Part shown: in pieces, positions 26,739 through 35,801 of the stretch | Numbering within the stretch: position 1 is the stretch's first letter | Layout of the letters: every line of letters begins with the position of its first letter | Notes under the pieces: model-generated | Seen by the model: the letters and a program-made list of their open reading frames with translations, nothing else | The model's database searches: none | Told to the model about the DNA's origin: nothing | Program-made: the position numbers and the translations under genes | Origin: Microbispora oryzae | GTDB taxonomy: Bacteria; Actinomycetota; Actinomycetes; Streptosporangiales; Streptosporangiaceae | DNA: 64,000 nt | Direction: 5' to 3' | NCBI RefSeq assembly: GCF_017896165.1 | Contig: NZ_JAFCNB010000012.1 | Coordinates: 62,001-126,000, forward strand

Positions 26739-27767
26739 ATGCGCGTGCTGTTGACCGGACACCAGGGCTACCTGGGCACAGTGATGGCCCCCGTGCTCGC
26801 CGGAGCGGGGCACGAGGTCGTCGGCCTCGACTCCGGGCTGTTCGCCGACCGTGTCCTCGGCCCGGCGCCCGCCGACCCGCCCGGTCACGCCGTCGACCTC
26901 CGGGACGCCGGGCCCGAGGTCGTCGCCGGGATCGACGCCGTCGTGCACCTCGCGGCGCTGTCCAACGACCCGCTGGGCTCGCTCGCCCCCGACCTGACCT
27001 ACGACATCAACCACCACGCGTCCGTACGGCTGGCCCGGCTGGCCAGGGACGCGGGCGTGCGCCGCTTCCTCTACGCCTCCACGTGCTCGGTCTACGGCGC
27101 GTCCGGCGGCGACGACCTGGTCGGAGAGGACGCGCCGCTGCGGCCCGTCACGCCGTACGCCGAGTCGAAGGTGCGGGTGGAGGACGACCTGTCCGAGCTG
27201 GCGGACGACGATTTCACCCCGGTCTACCTCCGCAACGCCACCGCGTTCGGGTTCTCCCCGCGGCTGCGGGCCGACATCGTGCTGAACAACCTGATCGGCC
27301 ACGCGCACCTGACCGGAGAGGTGCGGGTGCTGTCCGACGGCACCCCGTGGCGGCCGCTGGTCCACGCGCTCGACATCGCCGAGGCGTTCGCCCAGGCGCT
27401 GGTCGCGCCGCGGGAGGCCGTCCACGACAGGGCGTTCAACGTCGGCACCGAGGCCAACAATCTGACGGTCGCGGAGATCGCGTCCCACGTGGTCGAGGCG
27501 GTGCCCGGGTCGAAACTGGTCATCACCGGTGAGGCGGGCGCCGACCCCCGGTCGTACCGGGTGGACTTCTCCCGCGTGCGTGCCGCGCTTCCCGGCTTCC
27601 AGGCGCGCTGGACGGTCAAGGACGGCGCGGTCGAGCTGATCGACGCCTACCGGCGGTTCGGGCTCACCTCGGAGAGCTTCGACCGCGGGTTCACCCGGCT
27701 GGCGCGACTGTCCGACCGCCGCGCGGCCGGAACGATCGGCGACGACCTGCGGCCGGTGGCCGGATGA
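26739..27767 (+). CDS. NAD-dependent sugar epimerase/dehydratase (extended SDR)
   Basis: The 342-residue protein has GHQGYLG at the N-terminus for NAD binding. It also has [11 protein letters not shown] and [10 protein letters not shown] (an intact catalytic Tyr-x-x-x-Lys), and a [21 protein letters not shown] segment common to NDP-sugar epimerases such as those in Campylobacter and actinobacterial glycan loci. Its substrate is unknown. It starts 6 bases after the PIG-L gene and overlaps the DUF4910 gene. Confidence 0.87.
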   Translation: MRVLLTGHQGYLGTVMAPVLAGAGHEVVGLDSGLFADRVLGPAPADPPGHAVDLRDAGPEVVAGIDAVVHLAALSNDPLGSLAPDLTYDINHHASVRLARLARDAGVRRFLYASTCSVYGASGGDDLVGEDAPLRPVTPYAESKVRVEDDLSELADDDFTPVYLRNATAFGFSPRLRADIVLNNLIGHAHLTGEVRVLSDGTPWRPLVHALDIAEAFAQALVAPREAVHDRAFNVGTEANNLTVAEIASHVVEAVPGSKLVITGEAGADPRSYRVDFSRVRAALPGFQARWTVKDGAVELIDAYRRFGLTSESFDRGFTRLARLSDRRAAGTIGDDLRPVAG

Positions 27768-29047
27768 GCGATGCCGGGCGCCGGATGCACGCGCTCGTGG
27801 AGCGGCTCTACCCGCTGTGCCGGAGCATCACGGGGAACGGGGTGCGGCGCACGCTGGAGATCGTCGCGGAGTCGGTGCCGCTGGAGGTCCACGAGGTGCC
27901 GACCGGGACCCAGGTGCTCGACTGGACGGTCCCGAAGGAATGGAACATCCGCGACGCGTACGTCAGGGACCCCTCCGGCCGCAAGGTGATCGACTTCGCG
28001 GAGTCGTCCCTCCACGTCGTCGGTTACAGCGTGCCGGTGTCGGCCACGATGAGTCTGGACGAGCTCCGCCCGCACCTGCACACGCTGCCCGGGCAGCCGG
28101 ACCTGATTCCGTACCGGACCAGCTACTACGCCGAGACCTGGGGCTTCTGCCTCAGGCAGGAGACGCTCGACGCGCTGGAGCCGGGGCCGTACGAGGTGGT
28201 GATCGACTCGACCCTCGCGGACGGTCACCTCACCTACGGCGAGCACGTCGTGCCCGGCGAGTCGGCCGACGAGGTCCTGGTGTCGTGCCACATTTGCCAC
28301 CCGTCGCTGGCCAACGACAACCTGGCCGGCGTCGCGGTTGCCGTGGAGCTCGCGCGGCGGCTGGCGGAGCGGACACCGCGTCACACCTACCGGTTCGTGT
28401 TCGCACCGGGCACGATCGGGGCGATCACCTGGCTGGCGCGCAACCGCGACCGGGTCGGCCGGATCGGGGCGGGGATCGTGCTCGCCTGCGCCGGCGACAG
28501 GGGTTCGCTCACCTACAAGCGCAGCAGGCGGGGGAACGCCGCCGTCGACCGGGCCGTGGAGCACGTGCTGCGCGCCTCCGGCCGCGCGCACACGGTCGTG
28601 GACTTCTCGCCCTACGGCTACGACGAGCGGCAGTACTGCTCGCCCGGGTTCGACCTCGGGGTCGGCTCGCTCACGCGCACGCCTTACGGCGCCTACCCCG
28701 AATATCACACCTCGGGGGACAATCCCGGCTTCGTCTCCCCGGAGGCGATGACCGACACGCTGGAGACCCTCTGGGAGGCGGTGGACGTGCTGGAGCGCGA
28801 CCGCCGCTACCTCAACCTCAGCCCGTACGGCGAGCCGCAACTCGGCCGCCGCGGCCTGTACGGCTCGCTGGGCGGGCGGAGCGACACCAAGCGCGACCAG
28901 ATGGCGATGTTGTGGGTGCTCAACCTCTCGGACGGCGACCACAGCCTGCTCGACGTTTCGGAACGTTCCGGGCTGACGTTCGGCGAGGTGGCCCGGGCCG
29001 CTCGTGCTCTGGAAGAAGCGGGCCTCTTGAAGGGACTGGAGAAATGA
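27764..29047 (+). CDS. DUF4910/DUF2172 aminopeptidase-like protein
   Basis: The 427-residue protein has the DUF4910 layout. An N-terminal domain ([36 protein letters not shown]) is followed by a metallopeptidase-like core with [16 protein letters not shown] and [12 protein letters not shown], and then a C-terminal winged-helix-like part ([33 protein letters not shown]). The family resembles M28 zinc peptidases but is usually found in polysaccharide and nucleotide-sugar loci, where no peptidase role is proven. His/Asp metal ligands look present. It overlaps genes on both sides by four bases. Confidence 0.84.
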   Translation: MSDAGRRMHALVERLYPLCRSITGNGVRRTLEIVAESVPLEVHEVPTGTQVLDWTVPKEWNIRDAYVRDPSGRKVIDFAESSLHVVGYSVPVSATMSLDELRPHLHTLPGQPDLIPYRTSYYAETWGFCLRQETLDALEPGPYEVVIDSTLADGHLTYGEHVVPGESADEVLVSCHICHPSLANDNLAGVAVAVELARRLAERTPRHTYRFVFAPGTIGAITWLARNRDRVGRIGAGIVLACAGDRGSLTYKRSRRGNAAVDRAVEHVLRASGRAHTVVDFSPYGYDERQYCSPGFDLGVGSLTRTPYGAYPEYHTSGDNPGFVSPEAMTDTLETLWEAVDVLERDRRYLNLSPYGEPQLGRRGLYGSLGGRSDTKRDQMAMLWVLNLSDGDHSLLDVSERSGLTFGEVARAARALEEAGLLKGLEK

Positions 29048-30033
29048 AGCTCCGAGTGGGAGACCTCGTCGAGGTCCGGAGTGAGGCCGAGATCCTGGCC
29101 ACGCTGAACGAGAAGGGCGAACTTGACAATCTGCCCTTCATGCCAGAAATGCTGCGTTATTGCGGGCGGCGCCTGACGGTGCACAAGGTCGCGCACAAGA
29201 CGTGCGACACGATAACCAGGACCGGTCTGCGGCGCATGGACGACACCGTTCACCTCACCGAGGCCCGGTGTGACGGCTCGGGTCACGGCGGATGCCAGAC
29301 CGCGTGCCTCCTGTACTTCAAGGAGGCGTGGCTCAAGAAGGTCGACCCGGCGGAGCCGCCGGCGGAGCCGGTGCGTGAGCCGCGGCTGCTCCCGCTGCTC
29401 GACGTGAACACGCGAAAGGAGCCGGGGCCCGGCGGGGAGGATCGCTTCTCCTGTCAGGCGACCGAGCTGTTACGCGCCGCCCCGCGCTCGTTGCCGCTCA
29501 AGAGCGCGGGGCAGTTCGTGGCGGACGTGCGCGGCGGCAACGCGGGCGTGGGGCGGACCGTGTACGCCGTCCTCGTCGCCCTCTATAACCGGTACCAGGG
29601 GCTGAGCCGCCGCCTGCTGCCTCCTTGGCTGCGGATCAGGGGTGGTCTTCCCTGGGGAGGCGTGCGCGGCACGGTGACGGGCCGGACGCCGGTGGAGCTG
29701 CTCGACCTGCGCCCGGGAGAGATCGTCCGGATCAAGCCCAAGGAGAAGATCCTCGCGACGGTCAACGGGGAGCTGCTCAACCGCGGCATGTCGTTCAACG
29801 AGGAGATGGCGCGGCACTGCGGCCGGACGGCCAGGGTCCGGGCGAGGGTGGAGCGCTGCGTCGACGAGGCGACGGGCCGGATGCTCGAGATGAAGACCGC
29901 CTGCATTGTGCTCGATGACGTGGCATGCACCGGCATGGACCTGCTTAACTGCCCGCGTGGGTTTTACCCCTTCTGGCGGGAGATCTGGCTGGAGCGGGTG
30001 AACGAGCCAGTGCCTGCTGAGGAGAGCAAGTGA
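29044..30033 (+). CDS. Cys-rich protein made of two copies of one unknown domain
   Basis: I do not recognise this family. The 329-residue protein has two related halves. Copy one (residues 1-100) has Cys40, Cys54, Cys76, Cys84 and Cys88, ending FKEAWLKKV. Copy two (about 221-320) has Cys259, Cys272, Cys295 and Cys303, ending WREIWLERV. Spacing between matched residues is the same (C-x7-C, then 12 residues to Trp96 and Trp315), but the fifth Cys of copy one is Phe307 in copy two. The halves are joined by a Pro-rich linker and a hydrophobic stretch near 173-186. Metal binding is likely but unproven. A TTA codon lies at 29470. It is coupled to the DUF4910 gene and the flippase. Confidence 0.72.
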   Translation: MKLRVGDLVEVRSEAEILATLNEKGELDNLPFMPEMLRYCGRRLTVHKVAHKTCDTITRTGLRRMDDTVHLTEARCDGSGHGGCQTACLLYFKEAWLKKVDPAEPPAEPVREPRLLPLLDVNTRKEPGPGGEDRFSCQATELLRAAPRSLPLKSAGQFVADVRGGNAGVGRTVYAVLVALYNRYQGLSRRLLPPWLRIRGGLPWGGVRGTVTGRTPVELLDLRPGEIVRIKPKEKILATVNGELLNRGMSFNEEMARHCGRTARVRARVERCVDEATGRMLEMKTACIVLDDVACTGMDLLNCPRGFYPFWREIWLERVNEPVPAEESK

Positions 30034-31547
30034 CGACAGGGCACGAAGGCACGGCGCAGGGTTCGACGCACGGCACGGCGGAGGCCACGACGACGACCAC
30101 GGCCTCTCCGGCGGAGACCGACCGTGACGGTTCCCCCGGGCTCGGGTTGCGCTGGGGGATCGTGGCCAAGGTCGCCACCAAGATGATCTCATTCGGCATG
30201 AACCTGGTGCTCGCCCGCGTGCTGGCGCCGGAGGACTTCGGCCTCTACGCGGTCGCGCTGGCCGCCAATCAGATCCTGTTCTACATCAACGACGCCGGCA
30301 TCGTCGCGGCCACCGTCCAGTGGCGGGGCAAGATCGAGGAGATGCTGCCGACGGCCACGGCGATGGTCCTGGCCCTGAGCGCCACGGTGTACGGAGTGTT
30401 CTGGTGGCTCGCGCCGTTCTTCGCGGGGCTGGCCGGAAACGCCGACGCGGCCCCGCTGGTCCGGCTGCTCACGGTCTCCATCCTCATCGACGGCTTCGTC
30501 AGCGTGCGCAGCGCCGTGATGTTGCGCCGCTTCCAGCAGGACAAGATCGCGAAAGCCAATATGGCCGGCGTCGCCGTCCAGGTGGCCCTGGCCATCGCGC
30601 TCGCGTTGAACGGCGCGGGCGCGTACAGCTTCGCGGTGGGGAACGTCGCCTGCTCGCTGGTCGGCGGGGTGCTGATGTTTTTCTGGGCGGGAGTGCCGCT
30701 CCGGCTCGCGTTACGGCGCGACATCGCCGCGCGGCTGCTGCGGTTCGGGCTGCCGCTGGCCGCCAGCCTCGGCGTGGAGGCGGTTGTGCTCAACGCCGAC
30801 TCCGTCATCGTCGGCAAGACCCTGGGCGGCGCCATGCTCGGCATGTACCTGCTCGCGGTCAACGTGTCGAACTGGGTGCCCGGCTTCATCGGAGAGATCC
30901 TGCGCCACGTCACGCTGCCGGGGTTCGCGCGGGTGGCGGAGCACAATCCCGCCGCGTTCTCCACCAGGGTCCAGCAGATCGTCCCGATGCTGCTGGTCCT
31001 GGTGCTCCCGATCGCCGCGCTTGTGGGGACGCTCGCGCCGCCCATGGTCGTCTTCCTGTACGGCGACAAGTGGCTGCCGGCCGCCGGAGTGCTGTCGTTC
31101 CTGATGATCCTCATGGTGGTGAGGATGCTCACGGCCCTCAGCTTCGACATCCTGACCTCGCTGGGGGCCACCCGTTCCGTCGTGCGGATGAACCTCGTGT
31201 GGGCCGTCGTCCTGCTGCCGTCGCTGTATGCAGGCGCCCGGTTGTGGGGCGTCTACGGAGTGGCGCTCGCGCACGCCGCGGTGGCGCTCGTGGTCGCCCT
31301 CCCCCTGGCGGTGCTCTTCCTGAGACGGGAGCGGGTCGAGCTCAGTCCCCTCATCCCGAGAGTCGCCCGTCTGCTGCTGGGCGGACTGGCGGCCGTGGCG
31401 GCCGTCTGGGCGGTGGCCCGCCTGACCGGCGGGACCATCCCGTTGGTTCAGCTCTGCGCGGGGGGAATCGCGGGGCTCGCCGTGTTCGCCCTGGTCGGGG
31501 TGCCGGTCTCCCAGATCAGGGAGATGCACGCCCGGATCATGACCTGA
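30030..31547 (+). CDS. Polysaccharide flippase (Wzx/MATE-like, MOP superfamily)
   Basis: The 505-residue membrane protein has a Ser/Thr-rich cytosolic start and then 12-14 helices. It carries RWGIVAKVATKMISFGMNLVLARVLAPEDFGLYAV, the hallmark of oligosaccharide flippases (Wzx, TuaB, AmsL), and a long C-terminal Polysacc_synt_C half. It would move lipid-linked repeat units across the membrane. GTG 30030 overlaps the upstream stop. It contains an in-frame TTA (30711). It is convergent, with an 11-base overlap, with the GT2 gene. Confidence 0.9.
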   Translation: MTTGHEGTAQGSTHGTAEATTTTTASPAETDRDGSPGLGLRWGIVAKVATKMISFGMNLVLARVLAPEDFGLYAVALAANQILFYINDAGIVAATVQWRGKIEEMLPTATAMVLALSATVYGVFWWLAPFFAGLAGNADAAPLVRLLTVSILIDGFVSVRSAVMLRRFQQDKIAKANMAGVAVQVALAIALALNGAGAYSFAVGNVACSLVGGVLMFFWAGVPLRLALRRDIAARLLRFGLPLAASLGVEAVVLNADSVIVGKTLGGAMLGMYLLAVNVSNWVPGFIGEILRHVTLPGFARVAEHNPAAFSTRVQQIVPMLLVLVLPIAALVGTLAPPMVVFLYGDKWLPAAGVLSFLMILMVVRMLTALSFDILTSLGATRSVVRMNLVWAVVLLPSLYAGARLWGVYGVALAHAAVALVVALPLAVLFLRRERVELSPLIPRVARLLLGGLAAVAAVWAVARLTGGTIPLVQLCAGGIAGLAVFALVGVPVSQIREMHARIMT

Positions 31548-32517
31548 CCGTCTCGCCCTCTGCGGGGCGACGGCGGCCGCGGGCGAGGTCGATGCCGACA
31601 TGGGCCACATTGCGCGCCATCGGCACCGCGTTGCGCCGCAACCAGGGCCACATGGCCGGGTAACACAGCAGGCGCTCCCCGCGGCTGAGCGGCGCGTTGC
31701 GCACCGCGCGCAGCAGCGCGCGGCCCTCCTCCACGTTGGGCAGGAAGAAACGGTGGTCTTCATCGGGCATCTCGCGGCGGCGCCAGGCGCGCACGTCGTA
31801 CCTCTGGCTGTCGCTGGCCGCGTGGTTGCGGTGCCGCAGCAGCGGCTCGTCGACCAGCACGAAGGGGCCGATGAGGACAAGCTCGGCGATCATCACGCGG
31901 TCGCCGGCCAGCACACGCGCGAGCGGCAGCGCCCGGCTGAGCGCCGAACGACGGATGAGGCCGTACAGATGCAGACACTCGTCGTAGTGGCGCAGCTTGG
32001 CGCGCAGCCGCTGAGAAGGCCGGGGGGCGTCGGTCGCCGCGGCGGTCCGCCAGAAGCCGAGCCGCCTCCCCTCCGCGTCGATCTCCTCCGAGGCGGAGAA
32101 CGCGACCGAGGCCTCGGGATGGTCGCGCAGCGCCGCGGACAGCAGGGCGAGCCGGTCCTGACGGTACTCGTCGTCGGCCGTGGCGAAGGAGAAGTACTCG
32201 CCCCGGGTTTCCTGAACGATGCGGTTGTAGTTGGCGATGACTCCGACGTTGCGCTCCCTGCGCAGGTAGCGGACGCGTGGATCGTTCCTGGCGGCCTCCC
32301 TGCAGATCTCCTCGGTCGCGTCGGTGGAGCAGTTGTCCGCGATGACGAGCTCGAAGTCGGCGTCGCGCTGGCCGAGGACCGACGCCAGCGCGCCGGTCAG
32401 GTAGGGCTCGCCGTTGTAGACCGGCATTCCCACGCCGATCTGTGGCGCGGCCGTCCCGATGAGGTTCGGCGCTCGTCGCGCCTGAGGCGCGGCTCCGCTG
32501 GGCGTCATTGTGTCCAC
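31537..32517 (-). CDS. Family 2 glycosyltransferase
   Basis: The 326-residue protein is a GT-A enzyme with VGMPVYNGEPYL at the nucleotide-binding start, ADNCSTDATEEI, the metal-binding DDEYR and the acidic core. It transfers a sugar from a nucleotide donor to the growing lipid-linked unit on the cytosolic face. The C-terminal third is Arg-rich and probably membrane-associated. ATG 32508 is an alternative start. Read opposite to the flippase, it shares a regulatory gap with the Wzz-like gene at 32726. Confidence 0.86.
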   Translation of the reverse strand: MDTMTPSGAAPQARRAPNLIGTAAPQIGVGMPVYNGEPYLTGALASVLGQRDADFELVIADNCSTDATEEICREAARNDPRVRYLRRERNVGVIANYNRIVQETRGEYFSFATADDEYRQDRLALLSAALRDHPEASVAFSASEEIDAEGRRLGFWRTAAATDAPRPSQRLRAKLRHYDECLHLYGLIRRSALSRALPLARVLAGDRVMIAELVLIGPFVLVDEPLLRHRNHAASDSQRYDVRAWRRREMPDEDHRFFLPNVEEGRALLRAVRNAPLSRGERLLCYPAMWPWLRRNAVPMARNVAHVGIDLARGRRRPAEGETVRS

Positions 32518-32631
32518 CCTTCGTGGGGTTCCAGGAGGCGCCCGGGCCGCACGGCTTCTCGCCCCGGCATGGCGGTCCTTATTCTCGCGACGGAGAACGG
32601 AATCGGCAATCCCGTTTATGGCAGGTCCGTA

Positions 32632-32648
32632 ACATCAAGAAGTGATGT
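32632..32648. promoter_or_regulatory. Perfect palindrome between divergent glycosyltransferase and Wzz-like genes
   Basis: ACATCA-AGAAG-TGATGT is a perfect 6-base inverted repeat with a 5-base centre. It lies in a locally AT-rich gap between the GT2 gene (start 32517) and the Wzz-like gene (start 32726). A dimeric regulator site is the simplest reading. Confidence 0.45.
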
Positions 32649-32725
32649 CCCGATGAGCGAACTGTATGGTGTTCGCAGAGGTCCGTCGCGGCACCTGCGG
32701 ATTCGGGGTTGAGGCGAGGGTGAAC

Positions 32726-33682
32726 ATGGTCTTCTGGAGAACCATCTTCAATCTGCTGCGATTGAAGGTGGCCGGCCCTCTTATCGTCATCGGTGCTCTC
32801 GGACTAGCCACACTGGCCTTCTTTCTTGCGCCCCTTCGCTATACGACCAGCGCGTCCCTGGTCCTGACCTCGCCGGCGAGGAGCGTGCTGCCCGGGGACA
32901 CCGACAAGCAGCCGGGCCTCGCCAATCCGCTGCTCCAGCCGAACGACGGGCTGCGTACCGTCGCGGGCATCCTGATCCTCACGATGAACAGCCCGGACGA
33001 ACGCAGACGTCTGGGCATCACCGACAACAGTCCCACCGATCTCACGATCGACGACGGGCGCTCCGACCCCGCGCTGCTCGGCATCACCGCGTCCGGGCCG
33101 TTCGTGCACGTCGAAGTGGACAGCCCGTCGAAGGACACCGCGCGGACCCTGCAGGCCGCCGCGCAGGCCCGCGTCCGCGAGCAGCTCAACACCTACCAGA
33201 GGATGCTCGGAGCGCCGCGCAGCACATACATCGGGATCAGCACGGTGGCGTCGCTCGGTCCCGACGAGAGCTACACGGTGAAGTACGAGGCCGCCGCCGC
33301 CGCGCTACTCGGCGGGCTCGTCGTCGGGCTCTCCTCCGCGTACGCCGTCACGTCCCGCCGGGACCGGCGCAGGCGTCCGCCGAGCGGAGGGCCGGACGTG
33401 GTGATGTGGCGGAGCGCCGAGCAGATCAGGGGCATCGGCCCGGCCGGCGGAACGACCGGCGGCAACGAGCTCAGCCGGTACGAGCCGGAAGACGAGGGGC
33501 CGGAGGACGCGGGCACGCAGCCGGAGACGCCGCCAAGGCCGAAGGAGGACCAGCCGCGGGAACCGCGGGTGATGACGACGCGGCGGGTGGAGGACACGGA
33601 CGAGTCCGGGGCAGGCGCGGACGACGACACCCAGACCTGGTTCGTCGTCGAGGTGCTGGCGCCGGATGAGGTCGACAGGTAG
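32726..33682 (+). CDS. Wzz/chain-length-determinant-like membrane protein, first copy
   Basis: The 318-residue protein has two membrane segments, near residues 12-35 (GPLIVIGALGLATLAFFL) and about 192-212. A soluble, periplasm-facing domain lies between them, and a disordered acidic, Pro-rich C-terminal tail of about 100 residues ends the protein. There is no C-terminal tyrosine-kinase domain and no obvious Pro-rich motif of Wzz. It shares NPLL, a TMNSPDERRRLGI-like block and MLGAPRSTYIGI with the next gene. It probably controls chain length or export of the glycan. ATG 32726 has GAGG 6 bases upstream. Confidence 0.74.
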   Translation: MVFWRTIFNLLRLKVAGPLIVIGALGLATLAFFLAPLRYTTSASLVLTSPARSVLPGDTDKQPGLANPLLQPNDGLRTVAGILILTMNSPDERRRLGITDNSPTDLTIDDGRSDPALLGITASGPFVHVEVDSPSKDTARTLQAAAQARVREQLNTYQRMLGAPRSTYIGISTVASLGPDESYTVKYEAAAAALLGGLVVGLSSAYAVTSRRDRRRRPPSGGPDVVMWRSAEQIRGIGPAGGTTGGNELSRYEPEDEGPEDAGTQPETPPRPKEDQPREPRVMTTRRVEDTDESGAGADDDTQTWFVVEVLAPDEVDR

Positions 33683-33693
33683 AGGGGGGCGGA

Positions 33694-34431
33694 GTGGACT
33701 TCTGGGCGGCGACCAACGTCGTCTTACGTCGCTGGTATGTGGCCGTCACCGCCTTCCTGCTCACCCTGGGCGGCGCGTACGGCGTCTATCTGGTCATCCC
33801 GGTTAATTACGTGTCGACCGGGGTGATGGTGCTGACCATACCGACCACCGGTTCCTTCCAGGTGACCGACTCCAGGCGGCCGCAGCTGCTGATCAATCCG
33901 CTGCTCAACTTCGACGGCGGGTTGAACATGTCGGCGTCCATCCTCGTGCAGATCCTCAACACGCCGGAGACCGCGGCGGACCTCGGCGTCGTCAAGGACG
34001 GCCCGGTCACCTACACGGTCAACAACGGGCACCCCAATCCCGAACTGCTGTTCAGCACGCCCATGGTGATGATCGAGGGCAAGAGCACGGTGCCCGCCGA
34101 GGCCCAGAACATCGTGCGGAAGGCGGTGAAGCGGGCGAGGGAGGAACTGCTGAGGCGTCAGCGGCAGCTCGGCGCCCCACCGTCGACCTACATCACGATC
34201 ACCGAGATGGTTCCGGCGACCACCCCCCTGCCGCAGCGCAACGGGAAACTCCGATTCGTCGCCGCGGTGCTTGTGCTGGGCGCGCTCGCCGCCCTGGCGT
34301 CCTCCTTCGCCACGGAGAGCGTCGCCGCCGGCCTGCGCCGTAGAAAGGCCCAGAAGCTGTCCGCGGCCGATCAGGGTCAGTCCACGACCTGGGAGGCGGC
34401 GCCCAAGTCCACGGCGGGGCTGCGGTCATGA
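33694..34431 (+). CDS. Wzz-like membrane protein, second copy
   Basis: The 245-residue protein is a shorter paralogue of the preceding gene, with the same two membrane segments and shared motifs (INPLLNFDGG, NTPETAADLGV, QLGAPPSTYITI). GTG 33694 follows GGGGGCGGA. Codon 11 is TTA (33724). The polymerase/ligase gene overlaps its stop by ATGA. The pair may form a hetero-oligomeric chain-length regulator. No kinase is encoded beside it. Confidence 0.74.
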   Translation: MDFWAATNVVLRRWYVAVTAFLLTLGGAYGVYLVIPVNYVSTGVMVLTIPTTGSFQVTDSRRPQLLINPLLNFDGGLNMSASILVQILNTPETAADLGVVKDGPVTYTVNNGHPNPELLFSTPMVMIEGKSTVPAEAQNIVRKAVKRAREELLRRQRQLGAPPSTYITITEMVPATTPLPQRNGKLRFVAAVLVLGALAALASSFATESVAAGLRRRKAQKLSAADQGQSTTWEAAPKSTAGLRS

Positions 34432-35801
34432 GCGCCACCCCCTTGACGATCACACGGGATCCGGTCGCGCCCTCGCAGCGGCAACGTGCCGACGGCGCCA
34501 CGCTGGCGGTCGTCTTCGCCGTGATCGTGATGCTTGTGCCCGCCCGGCTGATCATCAAGGGGCTGCCGTTCGCGCTCACGCCGGCCGAGGCCGTCGGCCT
34601 GCTCGCCGCGGTGTGGTGGTTCTGCGCGCACCTGACGAACACCCTGGGCGCCGCCAAGGGCCGCACCCCGGTGCGCACGGCGATCTACGTCTACGGTGTC
34701 TCGCTGCTGCTGACCTACGCCTACTCGTCGGCGGGCTTTCTCCCCTCCCGCGAGCTGGAGCTGGCCGACCACGCCGTCGTCACCTCGGCCGCGATGGTGG
34801 CGATCGCGCTGCTCGCCTGCGACGGCGTCCGCGGCCGTGACCGCATCGATGTGGTGTTCAAGGCCCTCGTCGTCGCCGGGGCGATCATGGGGCTGATCGG
34901 CGCCGTGCAGTATCTCCTCAACTTCGATCTCACGCGGTTCATGGAGTTCCCCGGCACCGAGGCCCAGGTCGTCGGCGATGCGATCCTGCAGCGCAACGGG
35001 GTCAACCGGGCCGCGTCCACCGCCAGCCACCCCATCGAGTTCGGCGTGGTCTCGGTGATGGTGCTGCCCCTCGCGCTGCACTACGCGTTCCACGCACGAC
35101 AGGACGGCAAGCCCGCGCTGCGCTGGTGGCTGTGCTGCGCGCTGATCGCCGCCGGCATGGTCTTCTCGGCGTCGCGGTCGCCCATCCTCGGGCTGACGGT
35201 GGCGGGCGCGGTGCTCCTCGTCGGCTGGCCGATGGCCCGCAGGATCCGTGCGGTCGTCGCGCTCGCCGGGTTCCTCGTTGTGGTCAAGCTGGCCGTCCCC
35301 GGCCTTCTGGGGGCCATCACGGGCCTGTTCACCAACCTCAGCAGCGACACGAGCCTCGCCTACCGGACCAACGACTACGACACCGCCTTCGCCGAGATCC
35401 GCAGGCACCTGCTGCTTGGCCGGGGCGTCGGCACCTGGTACGCGCCGCAGCACGTGGTGTTCGACAATCAGTACCTCCTCACGGCGGTGGAGGCGGGACT
35501 CCTCGGCGTGGCCACGTTCGCCGGGCTCTTCTTGACGGGGATCTGGTCGTCGCTGCGCGCCATGTGGCGGGCCGCCGACCCGTCCACTCGCGATCTGGGC
35601 CTGTCCATGACGGCCTGCCTCGTGATTCCGCTGGTCGGCTCCGCGACGTTCGACCTGCGCGCCTTCGGGATCGTGAACGGCGTCGCGTTCCTGCTCGTGG
35701 GTATGGCCGGTGCGCTGCTCCGCTCGCAGACGAAGGAGATCAGCCCTCCAGTCGCGCCCGCAGTCGCCGCCACGACTCCGCCTGGAGGTCGCGCCGGCTG
35801 A
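34428..35801 (+). CDS. O-antigen polymerase/ligase-like membrane protein (Wzy/WaaL type)
   Basis: The 457-residue protein has about 10-12 membrane helices and a long periplasmic loop with conserved Arg/His (NRAASTASHPIEFGVV), followed by SRSPILGL and RGVGTWYAPQHVVFDNQY. These are typical of the Wzy_C/O-antigen ligase family, which polymerise or transfer lipid-linked glycans outside the membrane. Which of the two it does cannot be told from sequence. ATG 34428 overlaps the previous stop. Its 3' end overlaps the second RmlC-like gene (convergent) by 62 bases. Confidence 0.82.
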   Translation: MSATPLTITRDPVAPSQRQRADGATLAVVFAVIVMLVPARLIIKGLPFALTPAEAVGLLAAVWWFCAHLTNTLGAAKGRTPVRTAIYVYGVSLLLTYAYSSAGFLPSRELELADHAVVTSAAMVAIALLACDGVRGRDRIDVVFKALVVAGAIMGLIGAVQYLLNFDLTRFMEFPGTEAQVVGDAILQRNGVNRAASTASHPIEFGVVSVMVLPLALHYAFHARQDGKPALRWWLCCALIAAGMVFSASRSPILGLTVAGAVLLVGWPMARRIRAVVALAGFLVVVKLAVPGLLGAITGLFTNLSSDTSLAYRTNDYDTAFAEIRRHLLLGRGVGTWYAPQHVVFDNQYLLTAVEAGLLGVATFAGLFLTGIWSSLRAMWRAADPSTRDLGLSMTACLVIPLVGSATFDLRAFGIVNGVAFLLVGMAGALLRSQTKEISPPVAPAVAATTPPGGRAG

